Notes: generated by a model not told the origin, from the letters alone. A DNA stretch of 64,000 nt from Elmis aenea (GCA_947652605.1 OX393577.1:55824108-55888107), one strand, 5' to 3'; counted from the first letter of the stretch, positions 35,753-47,640 are shown. Made by a program: numbers and translations.

Positions 35753-38338
35753 CAGGGTTGATAAAAATCATGATTTTTTTAAAAAAATCAAAAAAATCGA
35801 TTTATTTGATGTAAATCAGATTTTTTTGATTTAAATCAGATTTTTTTAAAATTAAATCAAATGTTCATATTTGCATGCTATTTCTGTTTTGTGCTAATAT
35901 ATTTAATAACCAATATATTTAATTCATTGGAGAATTTTTGTTAAAATAAAAAATTAAATATAATGAATAAAAATTTCGAAAAAAATCAGTGCTAAATAGT
36001 GATGTTATATATAATTAAGTCTTTATCTTAACAAGCAATAAACAGTATGATTATATTTATATTTCAAAGTGTAGTATATGATCTACAAAACCATGCTTGC
36101 TATTCATCATCAACTATATGTGACCTGTGATCGAATTCTATGCCTGAAAATACTTGTCTAAACATGCAAATGCAGTTTTGTATGTAAGGGTATCCCAGAT
36201 TCTGTTATTCAGTTCATTTTAGTTAGCAAACGTGTACACATCACATAAATAAACGCAACATAATGTCAGGAAGGAAAAGGGATAGTGTTTGGCAACATTT
36301 TATAGAAAAATCAAACAAATTGAAAGGGAAAGCTGGGAGCAGAGCAGTTTGTAAATATTGCAAAGAAGAAATACAAGGTCTGGTACAAACATTAAAAGCA
36401 CACCGTGAAAAATGTCAGAAGAAACAAATGCATATGAATGAAGTTACTGAATGTAATACAGAAGATACTGAATTACTGACACAGATTCTAATCCTACCAC
36501 CATAGAAACAAGTCAACCGAAAGAGTTTTTTGATCCACAACCTAGTACGTCTAGAATGGATACAAATACAAATATAAGCTCACCACCTGCTAAAAAAAAA
36601 AAGAAATGACTGAAAATTTATTAATGAAATCATTTGTAGTGCGTACTTCTAACGAGTTAAAGAAAAATCTTGATAGACAAATCGCAAAAGCTATTTATGC
36701 GACAAATAGTAGTTTCAGATGTATCGAACAACCAGAAGTGATAAAAGCAATCGAAATGTTACGACCAGGTTATTCACCACCTTCTAGGTTCGCTGTATCT
36801 TCAACATTATTAAATGAAGTGTACATGGAAGAAAAAGAAAAATGTCTTGCAAAATTAACAAATAGTTCGGTTTGCCTTTCCTTAGATGGTTGGTCAAATG
36901 TACATAACGAACCGATAATTTGCGCTACTGTAACAACAGATTATGGATCAACCTTCCTCCTTGAAAGTATAGATACATCAGGACATGCACATACAGCCAA
37001 TTATTTAACAAGTATAGCAATCAGTTTAATAAATAAGTGCAAAACTCAATATAATTGTGCAGTTTCAAGTTTCGTTACAGCTAATATGAGCAAAATGAGA
37101 GAAAACATTAAAAATGAAGTAACCGATGTAAATGTGATAACCTATGGATGTTCAGCACACATTCTAAATTTACTTTCCAAGGACTTGCAGATACGCGATA
37201 TTAAAGAAAATGTTGTGCATGTTGTTAAGTATTTCCGTAATAATCATTTGGCAAGTGCTAAATATAAAGCTGCCGGAGGTAAGGCGTTAATATTGCCTCA
37301 AGACGTAAGATGGAATACTCTTGCAGATTGCTTGGAAATATTTACACAAGAATGGCAGAAATTGTTACAAATTTGTGAAGAGAACAAAGACCAAATTGAT
37401 TCTTTAATATTCCAAAAGGTGAAACGATCGGCAGAAGATTTTTTAAAAATAATAAAACCAATTTCCGTAACTTTAGACAAATTACAAAGAACAGATGCAT
37501 TTTTAGCTGATGCTGTAGAAGCATGGAAAGAACTTGAGGCTGTTTTTGATGATACTATTACATTAAATATTAAACAAATGGCTGCATTTCAAAAACGATA
37601 TGCTCAAGCTTTGACACCGTACCATTTTTTGGCTTATTTATTAGACCCTAGAAAAACAAAATTTCCTTTAAATATAATGAAAAAGACGCAGCTTTAAAAG
37701 TAGCAGCAGAAAGTTACCCACACAGTGGTTTATTACCCATAATAATAAAATTTGAAGCTAAATCTGATCCATTTAAATCTGTTATGTTTAGTGAGGAAAT
37801 TATTAATAATGTTACTCCAATACAGTGGTGGAAATCACAAAAAGATGTTTCCGATATTAATAAAGTGTTGCCAATATTAACACAACTAATGTGCAGTGTA
37901 ACTTCTTCGGCCTCAGTTGAAAGAATTTTTTCAACAATTGGATTGGTCCATTCGACAATAAGAAATAAACTGGGAACTGAAAAGGCTGCAAAACTGGTAT
38001 TTTTATTCCAACATTACAATACCAAAAAATTATAAATGTATATTATTATATATTATTTTAAATGAATTACGTTTCGTTACGTTACGTATAAGTATGTATT
38101 TAATACGTATATACATATAAGAACTGTTGTTTTTTTTTTAAATACTTATATACATAAATACCATATACCTAATGTTTTTTTTATTTGAGAAAATAAAATT
38201 TTGTTTTGTTATAAATGTTTTATTACCTACTCATATAATAAGTGATTTAAATTGTTTTTTTTTTCACTTGATTTAAATCGTGATTTAAATCAATGATTTT
38301 TTTAAAAAAATCACTTGATTTAAATCTGCTCAACCCTG
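35753..38338 (+). mobile_element. Near-full-length hAT transposon, inactive
   Basis: CAGGGTTGATAAAAATCATG at the left and TCTGCTCAACCCTG at the right are inverted ends. Both are followed inward by TTTAAATCA/TGATTTAAA-rich subterminal sequence. The flanks TTTACAAAT and TTTACAAT are similar but not a clean 8-bp duplication. Inside is a three-frame hAT transposase (36263-38035). 2.59 kb, in the intron between the first two visible ankyrin exons, in the same orientation as the gene. Confidence 0.92.
36263..38035 (+). pseudogene. hAT transposase pseudogene (BED finger, catalytic core, dimerisation domain)
   Basis: Domains in order. At 36263-36505 is a BED zinc finger (VWQHFIEKS, CKYCKEE, LKAHREKC). 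A frame change near 36480 is followed by a second change in an A run at 36592-36602. At 36606-37697 is the core, with SVCLSLDGWSN (first Asp present), FVTANMSKM where hAT enzymes have TDN (second Asp changed to Ala), and QDVRWNTLADCLE. A third frame change near 37680 leads to the C-terminus at about 37690-38035 with SSASVERIFSTIGLVHS and RNKLG, the hAT dimerisation signature. Three frameshifts and the missing Asp mean it cannot be active. Confidence 0.92.
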
Positions 38339-39730
38339 TTTACAATTAACTAATCAGTTTTCTTAAATTACTGTCTTATCAAACATCACTCAGTAAAACA
38401 CATCGGACAAAATCAACACAAGTCCGTACTTTTTATAATCTAGGAGTATTAATTTTGAAAAAACGAGTTGATATATGTATAGGATGTATGCTTAAAAAAT
38501 ATTGGAATCTTGGAATTTTTTTGAGATAGAAGGATAATTAAATTGGCAAATAAGTCTGCCAATATGCTAAACTGATATATACATATTGTACCCAGTTCCT
38601 CAATATCCTGAAAAACTTTTTTATTGTCAACATCAGAAATCAATTTTAACATCGTGCAATTTAAGACGTAGACCTGACGTATAAATAATAAATTTCAAAT
38701 TTGTTATGTTGATAATAAAAAGCTACATCCGAAGTTTTTTACTACAATTTACACAATTCCGTTTATGTTTTTACTAAGCAAGTAAAATTACTTAACCATC
38801 CTTTTATCTCCAAGGGTTTCCGAGAACCCTATGTTTAATGTTAACACCCTATAGTATTGTGGGTCCTTTTTTTTTAATGGATATGTTTTATAATTTGCTT
38901 TATTATTAAGCACTATTTAGCTGTAATTTTATTTAATAAATACGAATAAATAACTGTGCATGTTTCAAACGCATATTTATTTAAAATCATAAACTTAATT
39001 GGATAACGACTCTTCTAGATGGGCAGATCAAACGTTTGTTTGATAATAATTTGTATTTTGTTGTACTTGCAGTAGTATATTACATAACAAGAGTTGTAAG
39101 AAGCATATTACCTACGCACGAGTGGAAAATTTGTGCACGGAGCCGCGAGGCGGCGAGTGCGTAATTGCTTTAGGTACAGCTCGTGTTATGTAGCTTACTT
39201 TTTCTACGATCACATAAGACATACGATTTTACCGGTTTTTTGGCTAATATACACATGTAATTACGTTGTCATGTCAATTTTGACGTAAGCTTACTTTGAC
39301 ATGTCTAGACAAGTGTGCGTTTTGCTTACCGTTATAACTCACTTACTAGGCATGCAGGATGCGTTTGACGTGTGTCTACTTTGATCATTTGTTTAAAAAA
39401 CTGTGCTTTTTGCTTACCGTGCGTAAGGACCCACTATGCATGCAGGCTGTACGGTAAGAGTCATTTACATTAGTGGTCGTAGAAAAATATATTTATTATA
39501 CTATAAATATAAAAAGATCGTTACATCGTATTCGTTTCGGTAAATCCATCATGAAATTTCAAGAGAAAATATAATTTGCTAAAAAATGAAACTGCAATTA
39601 GAAAGGAATGTCGATTGCTTTACAGTAAGAAAAAATGTTGCTTCGATTTAAAAATACCTTTGCGGTAATATTCATCGAGAGTAATGATAGCGCTAGTAAG
39701 TTACCTGTAGCTGGATTTTTCTTATTTCAG
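38339..39730. other. Intron sequence, no gene recognised
   Basis: AT-rich intron between the hAT transposon and ankyrin exon 39731. The stretch 39060-39480 is richer in G and C, with AGCCGCGAGGCGGCGAG and partial repeats of GTGCGTTTTGCTTACCG; no feature assigned. Confidence 0.4.
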
Positions 39731-39863
39731 AACGGCCTAAATGCTCTGCACTTAGCGGCAAAAGAAGGACACATTGAAGTTGTGCGAGAGCTCTTAAAAC
39801 GAGGTATTATCGTTGATGCAGCTACAAAAAAAGGAAACGCGGCATTACACATAGCTTCTCTTG
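39731..39863 (+). CDS. Ank2: Ankyrin exon: ANK repeats 2-3 (first part)
   Basis: Residues 37-81, starting [18 protein letters not shown]. It covers repeat 2 and the first half of repeat 3 ([12 protein letters not shown]). The acceptor is TTATTTCAG and the donor GTAAGTG. The exon ends in phase 1, with the first base of a Gly codon that the next exon completes. This phase-1 junction is a break from the phase-0 rule followed elsewhere in the repeat domain. Confidence 0.95.
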
Positions 39864-40129
39864 GTAAGTGAACACCTGGATAATTAAACATTTGTTAGTT
39901 TCATTATACTCCGTTGGATTTATGATCTCATGCTGTAAGAGCTGCAGGATGTGGCGGTATCTTGATCTTGAAATATAACATGGATATCGCATTGTTATTT
40001 TAATGAACTTCAATTAGATAAAACAAATTGTTTACAGATAAAACCCCGCAATTAATAAAATCATCTGAATTACTGTATCTACAAACTTCCGTGTCTACTG
40101 TGCCAAAACAAATGCAGGTGGACCATTTT

Positions 40130-40690
40130 ATTTTTCTCAAGTTTTTAAAGTAAGCAAACGAAATTTTACGCATATGATATGTGCATAAGCTTCGATTATT
40201 TGGACATATCTACCCTGGGCCTACTAGAGGGGGGTTTGAGGGGCTTCATCCCCGGCCCCCCTGTTTGAAAGGCCCCCAATTTTTTTTTGTTTTTCTCTCC
40301 ATTCATATTACGTACAATGTAGATAAAGTAAATGAAATAATTCAAAAAATTGAGGTGTGAATAAAATGTAAAATTATATCGTCGCGCGCTGGCCCGCAAA
40401 AAAAGATGCCACAATTTGTGCGCTCTGATAATAAAAAACAGATTTTTTATTTAACAAGGGCCCCCAAATTTTAACTTCCCCGGGTCATCTCTTACCTCTA
40501 GAAGGCCCTGTGTCTACCTATTATCAAATCATTTTCGGTTTCGCCGAAAAATACTGTAATTTACTCATTTCAAATTGAACACCCTGTGTATTTTTACATT
40601 TTTGATAAGAGGGAACAGTTTTGAATACAACATCATGTAGAATATTTTTTAAACTTCCAAATAAACGTTGACAATTTTTTTTAAAATTAA
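40130..40690. repeat. Decayed relative of the foldback at 42001-43290, interrupted by a hAT MITE
   Basis: 40150-40190 (ACGAAATTTTACGCATATGA) and 40530-40640 (GGTTTCGCCG, GAACACCCTG, ATTTTTACATTTTTGATAAG) match successive parts of the left arm at 42040-42230. The gap between them is the hAT MITE at 40215-40510. The following 40700-40810 matches the foldback family of 26380-26955. Confidence 0.65.
40215..40510. mobile_element. hAT MITE
   Basis: CTGGGCCTACTAGAGG at the left and CCTCTAGAAGGCCCTG at the right are inverted ends (left start mutated from CAG to CTG). The flanks TATCTACC (40207-40214) and TGTCTACC (40511-40518) match at 7 of 8. Contains GGCCCCC tracts. It is nested in an older foldback relic. 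Non-coding. Confidence 0.78.
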
Positions 40691-41098
40691 TTATTGTGCC
40701 CCTATGTTAAACGCTTGTGCAAGTCGCATAGATTTAGTTACAAAACTTCTCAAAACAGCACTTTTGCAGGGGTTTCGTTTTTAACGTTTTTCTTCGGAGC
40801 CGTTTAAGATTTTTTTCAAAAAAAAAAAGGTTTTTTCTTTTTAATTCCGAAAATAGATTTGAAAATCGATCTTATTTTAATCGATTCTTTATATTTTCTG
40901 GTACAGACTGCATTTCATTAACTAAACAATTTTTGTTGTCAGGTTTAGTACAGAGTTTGATCCTAGGTAAAAATTATTCACTTACGTGTAAACTTATAGT
41001 GAGAGAATTGCATTTTCGGTCAGTAACTTAACTGTTGTCCTGGAGTTCCTCTTGTCCTGAGCAGTGTTTTTTAATTGTATTTCTTTTATTGTCTAGTC

Positions 41099-41677
41099 CA
41101 GGGCTGTCCAACTTCTATGAGTGCAGGCCATTTTTTTCTCCAAAGTTTTAGCGGGCCACTATTGAGTGTAATTCTAATAGGCAAAACGAAATTTTATGTA
41201 TAGAGGGTGTTTCTTAAATATGGCGAAAAAATTCGGCAGGTGATTCCTTATCCAAAATTAAAGGGAGTCTTTCATATACAATTTTTTTCTTAGACGTCTC
41301 CCTTCGGAGTTACACCCCCCTATAGGGGAGCGACAAAATTAGGTTTTTATTTTATTTCTTAAATTTGGATAAATGTAGGAATTTGAAATTAAAGAACCCC
41401 CTTAATTTTGGATAAGGAATCACATCCCAAATTTTTTCGCCATATTTAAGTAACATCCTGTATACATAAAATTTCGTTTCGCTTATTAGAATTACACTCA
41501 ATAGTGGCCCGCTAAAACTTTGGAGATTAAATGGCCTGCATTCATAGAATATTTAAGAAACACCCTGTATATCCTGTTAAGGGTTAAGTTAAATGATTTT
41601 TTGTAAGATGTTTGGGGGCCACAAAAGTTCTTTCGCGGGCCGCATGTGGCCCGCGAGCCGCCAGTTGGACAGGCCTG
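41099..41677. mobile_element. hAT element with a nested foldback
   Basis: CAGGGCTGTCCAACTTC at the left and GCCAGTTGGACAGGCCTG at the right. The flanks GTCTAGTC (41091-41098) and GTCTAGTG (41678-41685) match at 7 of 8. The right end GTGGCCCGCGAGCCGCC is like that of 17775-18965. Inside, 41208-41463 is a separate inverted repeat (GGGTGTTTCTTAAATATGGC / GCCATATTTAAGTAACATCC). Non-coding. Confidence 0.85.
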
Positions 41678-42000
41678 GTCTAGTGGAAAAATATTCTTAT
41701 AGCAGTCTTTTACCGGACGGTTCAATCAAAGAAAGATTAAACGATAAAGGAAAATAAAAAATATAAGTATGTTATTGCATTTTGATGCCTAACTGTTAGG
41801 CCCTAACAACTATAAGCGATTGAAAAATTACGCGCTATGCAGATGTAATTATTATTATAAACACCTCACTTGACATTTAGTTCTGCAAAATCAGTCCCCA
41901 TTGTTTTTTTATGTAAATCTTCCTCTTATCGAAACGAGTGGAAGAGTTTACGAAACCATAGCGGCGGTGTTGACACGATTATGTAACAACAATAACTATA

Positions 42001-43290
42001 CCGGGTGTAAATGAATTGTGGTACACCCCCTTATTTTTCTTTAGTTTTGATTTTAGATAAATGAAATTTTAGACATATGATATGTGCAAAAAACCGGGCT
42101 TTTTGAGCCGTTGCACACATTTGTTTCACTTCCGGTTTCGCCGGAAATAACCCCCACTTTGTTATTTTAAATGGAACACCCTGTATATTTTTACATTTTT
42201 GGAAAGAGGAAGCGATTTTTGATACAACTGCACTATTTTGGTTAATTTTTATAACCTCAAATTTTTTTTAAAACAAAATTTAGTTTTTTATTAAGGGTGC
42301 CGTGACCTGCACAAATTGATTTTTATTACGTCAACAATTGTCCCAAAAGCGTTTTTGTAAATTTTAAATGACATTTAGGCTACTTAAATCGGCTTTGAAG
42401 GTTGCGGAATCGGTTTTTTGACAAAAAGTCATTTTTTTTAAATGGAACCATGCCGGTAGTAGCGGTTATTTAAATGGAGCATCTACTAACGAATCCATCG
42501 ATACCAATAACTTGTATTTTTATTAAGAGTCTACTTCAAAAATTTCAAATTATTGTGAAAATTTATTAAGAGATCCTGTTAATCGCAGTACACTGTGCAT
42601 AACTACAACAAAACAAATGATCGTTGTTTTATGTTTAACTACTATAGTCATTTAATTAAAAAGTCCAAAAATTTTGGTAATCATTTTTACATAATTAGAT
42701 TACTGCGATTAAGAGAATCTCTTAATAAATTTTCACAATAATTTGAAATTTTTGAAGTAGACTCTTAATAAAAATACAAGTTATTGGTATCGATGGATTC
42801 GTTAGTAGATGCTCCATTTAAATAACCGCTAGTACCAGCATGGCTCCATTTAAAAAAATTTACTTTTTGTCAAAAAACCGATTCCGCAACCTTCAAACCC
42901 CATTAAAGTAGCCTAAAAGTCATTTAAAATTTACAAAAACGTTTTTTGGACAATTGTTGACATAATAAAAAACAATTTGTGCAGGTCACGGCACCCTTAA
43001 TAAAAAACGAAATTTTGTTTAAAAAAAATTTTGAGGTTATAAAAATTAACCAAAATAGTGCATTTGTATCCAAAATCGCTTCCTCATTCCAAAAATGTAA
43101 AAATATACAGGGTGTTCCATTTAAAATAACAAAGTTGGGGTCATTTCCGGCGAAACCGGAAGTGAAACAAATGTGTGCAACGGCTCAAAAAGCCCGGTTT
43201 TTTGCATATATCATATGTCTAAAATTTCATTTATCTAAAATCAAAACTAAAGAAAAATAAGGGGGTGTACCACACTTCATTTACACCCGG
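42001..43290. mobile_element. Foldback element, about 1.3 kb with about 0.6-kb arms
   Basis: CCGGGTGTAAATGAATTGTG at the left and CACTTCATTTACACCCGG at the right, flanked by TA. The arms pair almost completely (CCGGTTTCGCCGGAA / TTCCGGCGAAACCGG; TCGATACCAATAACTTGTAT and its inverse). The loop is only about 115 bp (42585-42700). It lies in the intron between ankyrin exons 39731 and 43811. Non-coding. Confidence 0.93.
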
Positions 43291-43810
43291 TATACTATAT
43301 GGAAAATATTCGAAGCGGTTAAATTGTTTGTTTTTTCCTAGATATTTCAAGTGTTATCACGTTCTAATCTATCTTTTTTTGTATTATTATTGTACTCGAG
43401 GCAATTAGTTCATATAAACGTAGGCTATTATTAGTGTTTTACATCAAGAAGTATAACTGTTTCTTACTCACAGTAATTTTTCCTAAATACTATTATAAGA
43501 CATACGTTATTACTAAATTTATTGTAATAAATGTATCACATACCTACAAACGCTATTTATTCACCGAATTAGAAAATAATACGATAAAGTATTGAATACA
43601 AAAGACGAAAATGTATTTTTTTGTATTCATTCTCGTGTTTTTTTTGTTCAAACCGTGTAATTTTGTGGTATACTAAAACTGCAGGAAGTTATGGTCTGTT
43701 TACAGTTGTAATTACTGCTCGCTGTTCACTAAAAATAATTCTAGCCTAGACATTGACTGAATCTCGTCTTTTGTTTGTTTTAACAGTTATAATAAATGCT
43801 CTGATTTTAG

Positions 43811-43974
43811 GTGGCCAAGAAGAAGTAGTGCGGTTATTAATCCAACATGGTGCTTCCATTAATGTACAGTCCCAAAACGGTTTCACGCCACTTTATATGG
43901 CTGCTCAGGAAAACCACGATGGTTGTGTTAAATATTTATTATCGAAAGGTGCAAACCAGACTTTGGCTACAGAG
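43811..43974 (+). CDS. Ank2: Ankyrin exon: ANK repeats 3 (end)-4
   Basis: Residues 81-135, starting [14 protein letters not shown] and continuing [16 protein letters not shown]. The first two bases complete the split Gly codon. The acceptor is TGATTTTAG and the donor GTATGC. Reading frame and repeat spacing agree with the neighbouring exons. An ATG lies upstream at 43753, but it is intronic and I do not take it as a start. Confidence 0.94.
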
Positions 43975-44167
43975 GTATGCTTGCATTTGTTTTATTTTAT
44001 TTTTTGGACGCATTTTAATTTGGGCTATGGTAACGGGCGACTGTTCGGTTTTTGTTTTACGTAATAAGTTATAGCACCATTGATCTATAATAATTTAATA
44101 AATACAAAAATATTGTAGTAAAACTTATATCTCAAAATCCGTTTTTAAATATACAGGGTGCCTACAG

Positions 44168-44548
44168 CAGTGGCGTACGCAGAAAAATATTTCGGGGGGG
44201 GGATATTGTTTTAATTTGCAAAAATAATACTGACTTATTTCAAACGGGGCATGGTAATGGTAAAATTAGAAAATGACCTAGGGGCCAAGACACAAAAAGT
44301 GAGTTGTAAGGAAAAAGTGCGGGGGGCCCAGGGGGCGGTAGCCTCCCAGTTAACAGTACTATAGGCATTTTTTTTTAATTTTTAAGGTCAAACGTACCCA
44401 AAAATAGCATTTATCAGTAAAATATGCAAACATATATATTTTAAATGTATTTTATTTGTTTGGAAATGCAGTAATTATAATTTCAGTCGTTTTCAAATTT
44501 TCGGGGGGGGATTTATCCCCCTAATCTCCTCCCCTGCGTACGCCACTG
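44168..44548. mobile_element. hAT MITE (CAGTGGCGTACGCAG type)
   Basis: CAGTGGCGTACGCAG at the left and CTGCGTACGCCACTG at the right are perfect inverted ends. A perfect 8-bp duplication GCCTACAG flanks it (44160-44167 and 44549-44556). Contains GGGGGGG and CCCCC tracts. Inserted 14 bp inside the older foldback element. Non-coding. Confidence 0.95.
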
Positions 44549-45367
44549 GCCTACAGTAAGGATGTAAAGCATGGATATCTCGATTATTAAAAGAGATACA
44601 AAGTTGGCTAAGTTAGAGAAAAGTTGCGCAGTTTAGTGTCCAAGAAGTATCTGAAATTAAAATTGAAATATTATCTCCCGATCACAGGTACTGACAAAAA
44701 TCGAAGTTTTATATTTTTGAGCATTACCTGTACATTGTAGTATGTTGTAACTTTGGCATTATAAGAACACTTTAAGAGGATATTAAAAATTGGATCTAAA
44801 ATTAATACTTTATTGCTGTTTTTTTATGACTAACATTAACGTTATTAAATTGCATTTTTTAATATCTTACCAACAATGTAAAACACTTATTAGTAAATGC
44901 AATATTTGACACACTTTTTAAAAAAATGAAATGAAGGAAAAACAATGGAAATGCGTCAGAAACAAATTTTACAAATAGGTTTTTTATTGTTTTATTTTGT
45001 TTAATAGTTGCACAACAACTTTTTTGGATATTAAATATCTGAAATTTTTATACAGTTTGTGTCGTTCAAAAGGTAATTGTTTAAAAATGCAATTTATTTC
45101 CGTCATAGTCAAATATGGAATCCACATAAGATAACAACGTTAGTGTTTATTATGATAAAACAAATGACAAAAAAATCAGATATGCCTATTATAATCTACT
45201 TAAAGAGGCGTCTTAATAGTTAAAGTTAAAAAAACTTTACTAGGCACGGAAATGCTAAATAAAATTAAATTTGAAAGAAAAATCTATATTTTTTAAATCT
45301 TTAATTTAAGCTTCTTATTAGACACCAACATGTGCAATTTTTCTCTATTTTAACCGACCATGGCTCT

Positions 45368-46379
45368 GTTGCACAAAGCGACGTAAATGTTAACATCCAA
45401 AACTAGGCAAAAATCCCACTACTGACGCTAATATTGCCTAGTTTTAGGTGTTAACATACTTGTTCATACATTTTAACATGTATGTTAACACCAAGGCCCG
45501 ATAGCACCAAGCAACAGTTAGTGTTAACACTGTTGAGATGTTAATACCTAAAACTAGGCAAAAATCACACTATTGACGCTGATATTGCCTAGTTGCAGGT
45601 GTTAGCATGTATGTTAAGACTAAGGCCTGATTGCACAAAGCAACACTCATTGTCAGTGTTAACAGACATGTTAATACCTAGAACTAGGCAAAAATTCCAC
45701 CATTGACGCTGATATTGCCTAGTTGTAGGTGTTAGCATGTATGTTAAGACTAAGGCCCGATTGCATAAGCAACAGTCAGTGTTAATAGTCGTGTTAATAC
45801 CTAAAACTAGCCAAAAATCCCACTATTGGCGCTGTTATTGCCTAGTTGCAGGTGTTAGCATGTATGTTAACACTAAGGCCCGATTGCACAAAGCAACAGT
45901 TAGTTTTAACAGACATGTTAATACATAAAACTAGGCAAACATCCCACTATTGACGTTGTTATTGCCTAGTTGCAGGTGTTAGCATGTATGTTAACACTAA
46001 GGCTCGATTGTACAAAGCAACAGTTAGTGTTAACAGACATGTTAATACATCAAACTAGGCAAAAATCCCACTATTGACGTTGTTATTGCCTAGTTGCAGA
46101 TGTTACCATGTGTTAACACTAAGGCTCGATTGTACAAAGCAACAGTTAGTGTTAACAGACTTGTTAATACTTAAAACTAGGCAAAAATCCCACTATTGAC
46201 GCTGATATTGCCTAGTTGTATGTTAACACTAAGCCTCGATTGTACAAAGCAATGATTAGTTAGTGCTTAGTGTTAACAGACATGTTAAAAGTAAAAATCC
46301 CACTATTGACGCTGTTATTGCCTAGTTTTAGGGATTAACATGTTTGTTAATACTAGCTGTTGCTTTGTGCGATCGGGCC
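45368..46379. repeat. Satellite array, about 8 units of about 120 bp, MITE-derived
   Basis: Each unit contains GATTGCACAAAGCAACAGTT, GTTAACAGACATGTTAATAC, CTAAAACTAGGCAAAAATCC, CACTATTGACGCTG, ATTGCCTAGTTGCAGGTGTT and TGTATGTTAACACTAAGG. The pair ACTAGGCAA/TTGCCTAGT makes an inner hairpin in every unit. Units begin near 45370, 45492, 45632, 45760, 45880, 46004, 46127 and 46235. The array ends with an inverted terminal sequence TTGCTTTGTGCGATCGGGCC, so the array as a whole is bounded by inverted repeats. Confidence 0.9.
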
Positions 46380-47059
46380 TATATCTCTTATAAGAACCGA
46401 GATCCTAAATGTCTTAATCCTTTGTCGTAGGTGCACACCCTGTACCTATTCCTTAATAATTATAAATAAAGCTTCTTATTTTTATGATTTATCGTAATAC
46501 GCCGGATTATTTGTCAAATCGACGTAAATCTTCGCTAATTTATTAAAAAACAAAAACGATGTGTTTGTTTTTTACGTATACAAATATATTTCTATAAAAT
46601 GCCTGTTAATTTTATTTGTGCCTATTTTACGTGATGAAGCAAGAAAACGCCTTGTTTAATTTGTTACGCATTTAACGTGACAAAAAGGTAACATGATCCG
46701 TAATTTGCAAAGCCATTGGAATAAAGTGTTGTTAAACATTGTATTTTACGCCAATACAAGAATACAGCGTTACACAAAATTGCTACATCCTTCCATTCGT
46801 TCCTTATTTTATAGAAGTTGTTCGGAATAGGCCGTATTATTTGCTATAATACGGCTTACAGTTTTTCTTTTCAATATCTTTGTGGAAAATGTGGTTCCTT
46901 GTTCGGCTTTTCGAAATGAATGAAAAATTACGCGTTTTTAACCAGCGTTTTTTTTTTCGTCTGAACAAAACTGTATAATTTTTTCATGTAACATGACGTG
47001 ATGAAAAATTGACGTATTTACTTTTTAATTTTTTTAATAAATGATTTTATTTTTTAAAG

Positions 47060-47215
47060 GATGGTTTTACCCCACTGGCAGTGGCAATGCAACAAGGACA
47101 TGACAAAGTCGTTGCTGTTTTGCTGGAAAATGATACCAGGGGGAAAGTTAGGCTACCAGCTCTTCATATAGCAGCGAAGAAAGATGATGTTAAGGCAGCT
47201 TCTTTATTACTGCAG
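47060..47215 (+). CDS. Ank2: Ankyrin exon: ANK repeats 5-6
   Basis: Residues 136-187 (52 codons, phase 0 at both ends), starting [18 protein letters not shown]. It includes the linker [20 protein letters not shown], a signature of repeats 5-6 in ankyrins. The acceptor is TTTAAAG and the donor GTAAAA. An intron of only 98 bases separates it from the next exon. Confidence 0.95.
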
Positions 47216-47313
47216 GTAAAATAATTGTCACAAATATTTTATTTTCTTCTTTTAAGTTTTGTATGGAGTGTGACAAGATAATTTTTTTTGTCAAAATGTT
47301 TTTTTTTTTATAG

Positions 47314-47640
47314 AAAGAACATAATCCAGATATTACCTCTAAAAGTGGATTTACACCTCTCCACATTGCAGCACATTATGGTAATGATAAAGTAGCTTCT
47401 CTCCTGTATGATAAAGGTGCTGATGTTAATTATGCTGCCAAACATAGTATTACACCCCTTCATGTTGCAAGTAAATGGGGCAAGATCAATATGGTGTCAC
47501 TCTTGGTAGCAAAAGGTGCAAATATTCAAGGGAAAACGAGAGATGGATTGACACCATTGCACTGTGCTGCGAGATCAGGACATGATCAAGTCGTAGATAT
47601 GCTACTTGAAAATGGAGCTCTAATGCATGCCAAAACAAAG
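47314..47640 (+). CDS. Ank2: Ankyrin exon: ANK repeats 7-9
   Basis: Residues 188-296 (109 codons, phase 0 at both ends). The cores in order are [28 protein letters not shown] and [17 protein letters not shown] long T tract precedes the TAG acceptor and the donor is GTTTGT. The following intron (47641-48930) holds a short hAT MITE and a 69-bp tandem array. Confidence 0.96.

Larger units (their letters stand above)
44154..46442. mobile_element. Foldback element with two nested insertions
   Basis: CAGGGTG at the left and CACACCCTG at the right, flanked by TA. The left arm (44558-44670: GGATGTAAAGCATGGATATC, GAGATACAAAGTTGGCTAAG, TTAGTGTCCAAGAAG) is inverted in two right-arm pieces: 45305-45365 (CTTCTTATTAGACACCAAC) and 46380-46442 (ATATCTCTTATAAGAACCGA). 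The right arm is split by the satellite at 45368-46379 and the left arm by the hAT MITE at 44168-44548. Confidence 0.8.

Noticed and set aside
39635..39730. ORF start MLLRFKNTF upstream of ankyrin exon 39731 as an alternative ankyrin N-terminus
   Set aside because: The sequence ahead of the CAG acceptor at 39730 has no ankyrin character, and the preceding exon 33452-33559 supplies the conserved first repeat in frame.
42979..43260. 93-codon plus-strand ORF
   Set aside because: It lies wholly in the right arm of the foldback at 42001-43290, so it is repeat sequence.
45737..45928. 63-codon ORF with repeated MYVKTKARLHKQQ-like units
   Set aside because: It is a by-product of the satellite array; the repeat period is that of the DNA units and the frame is not kept across the array.
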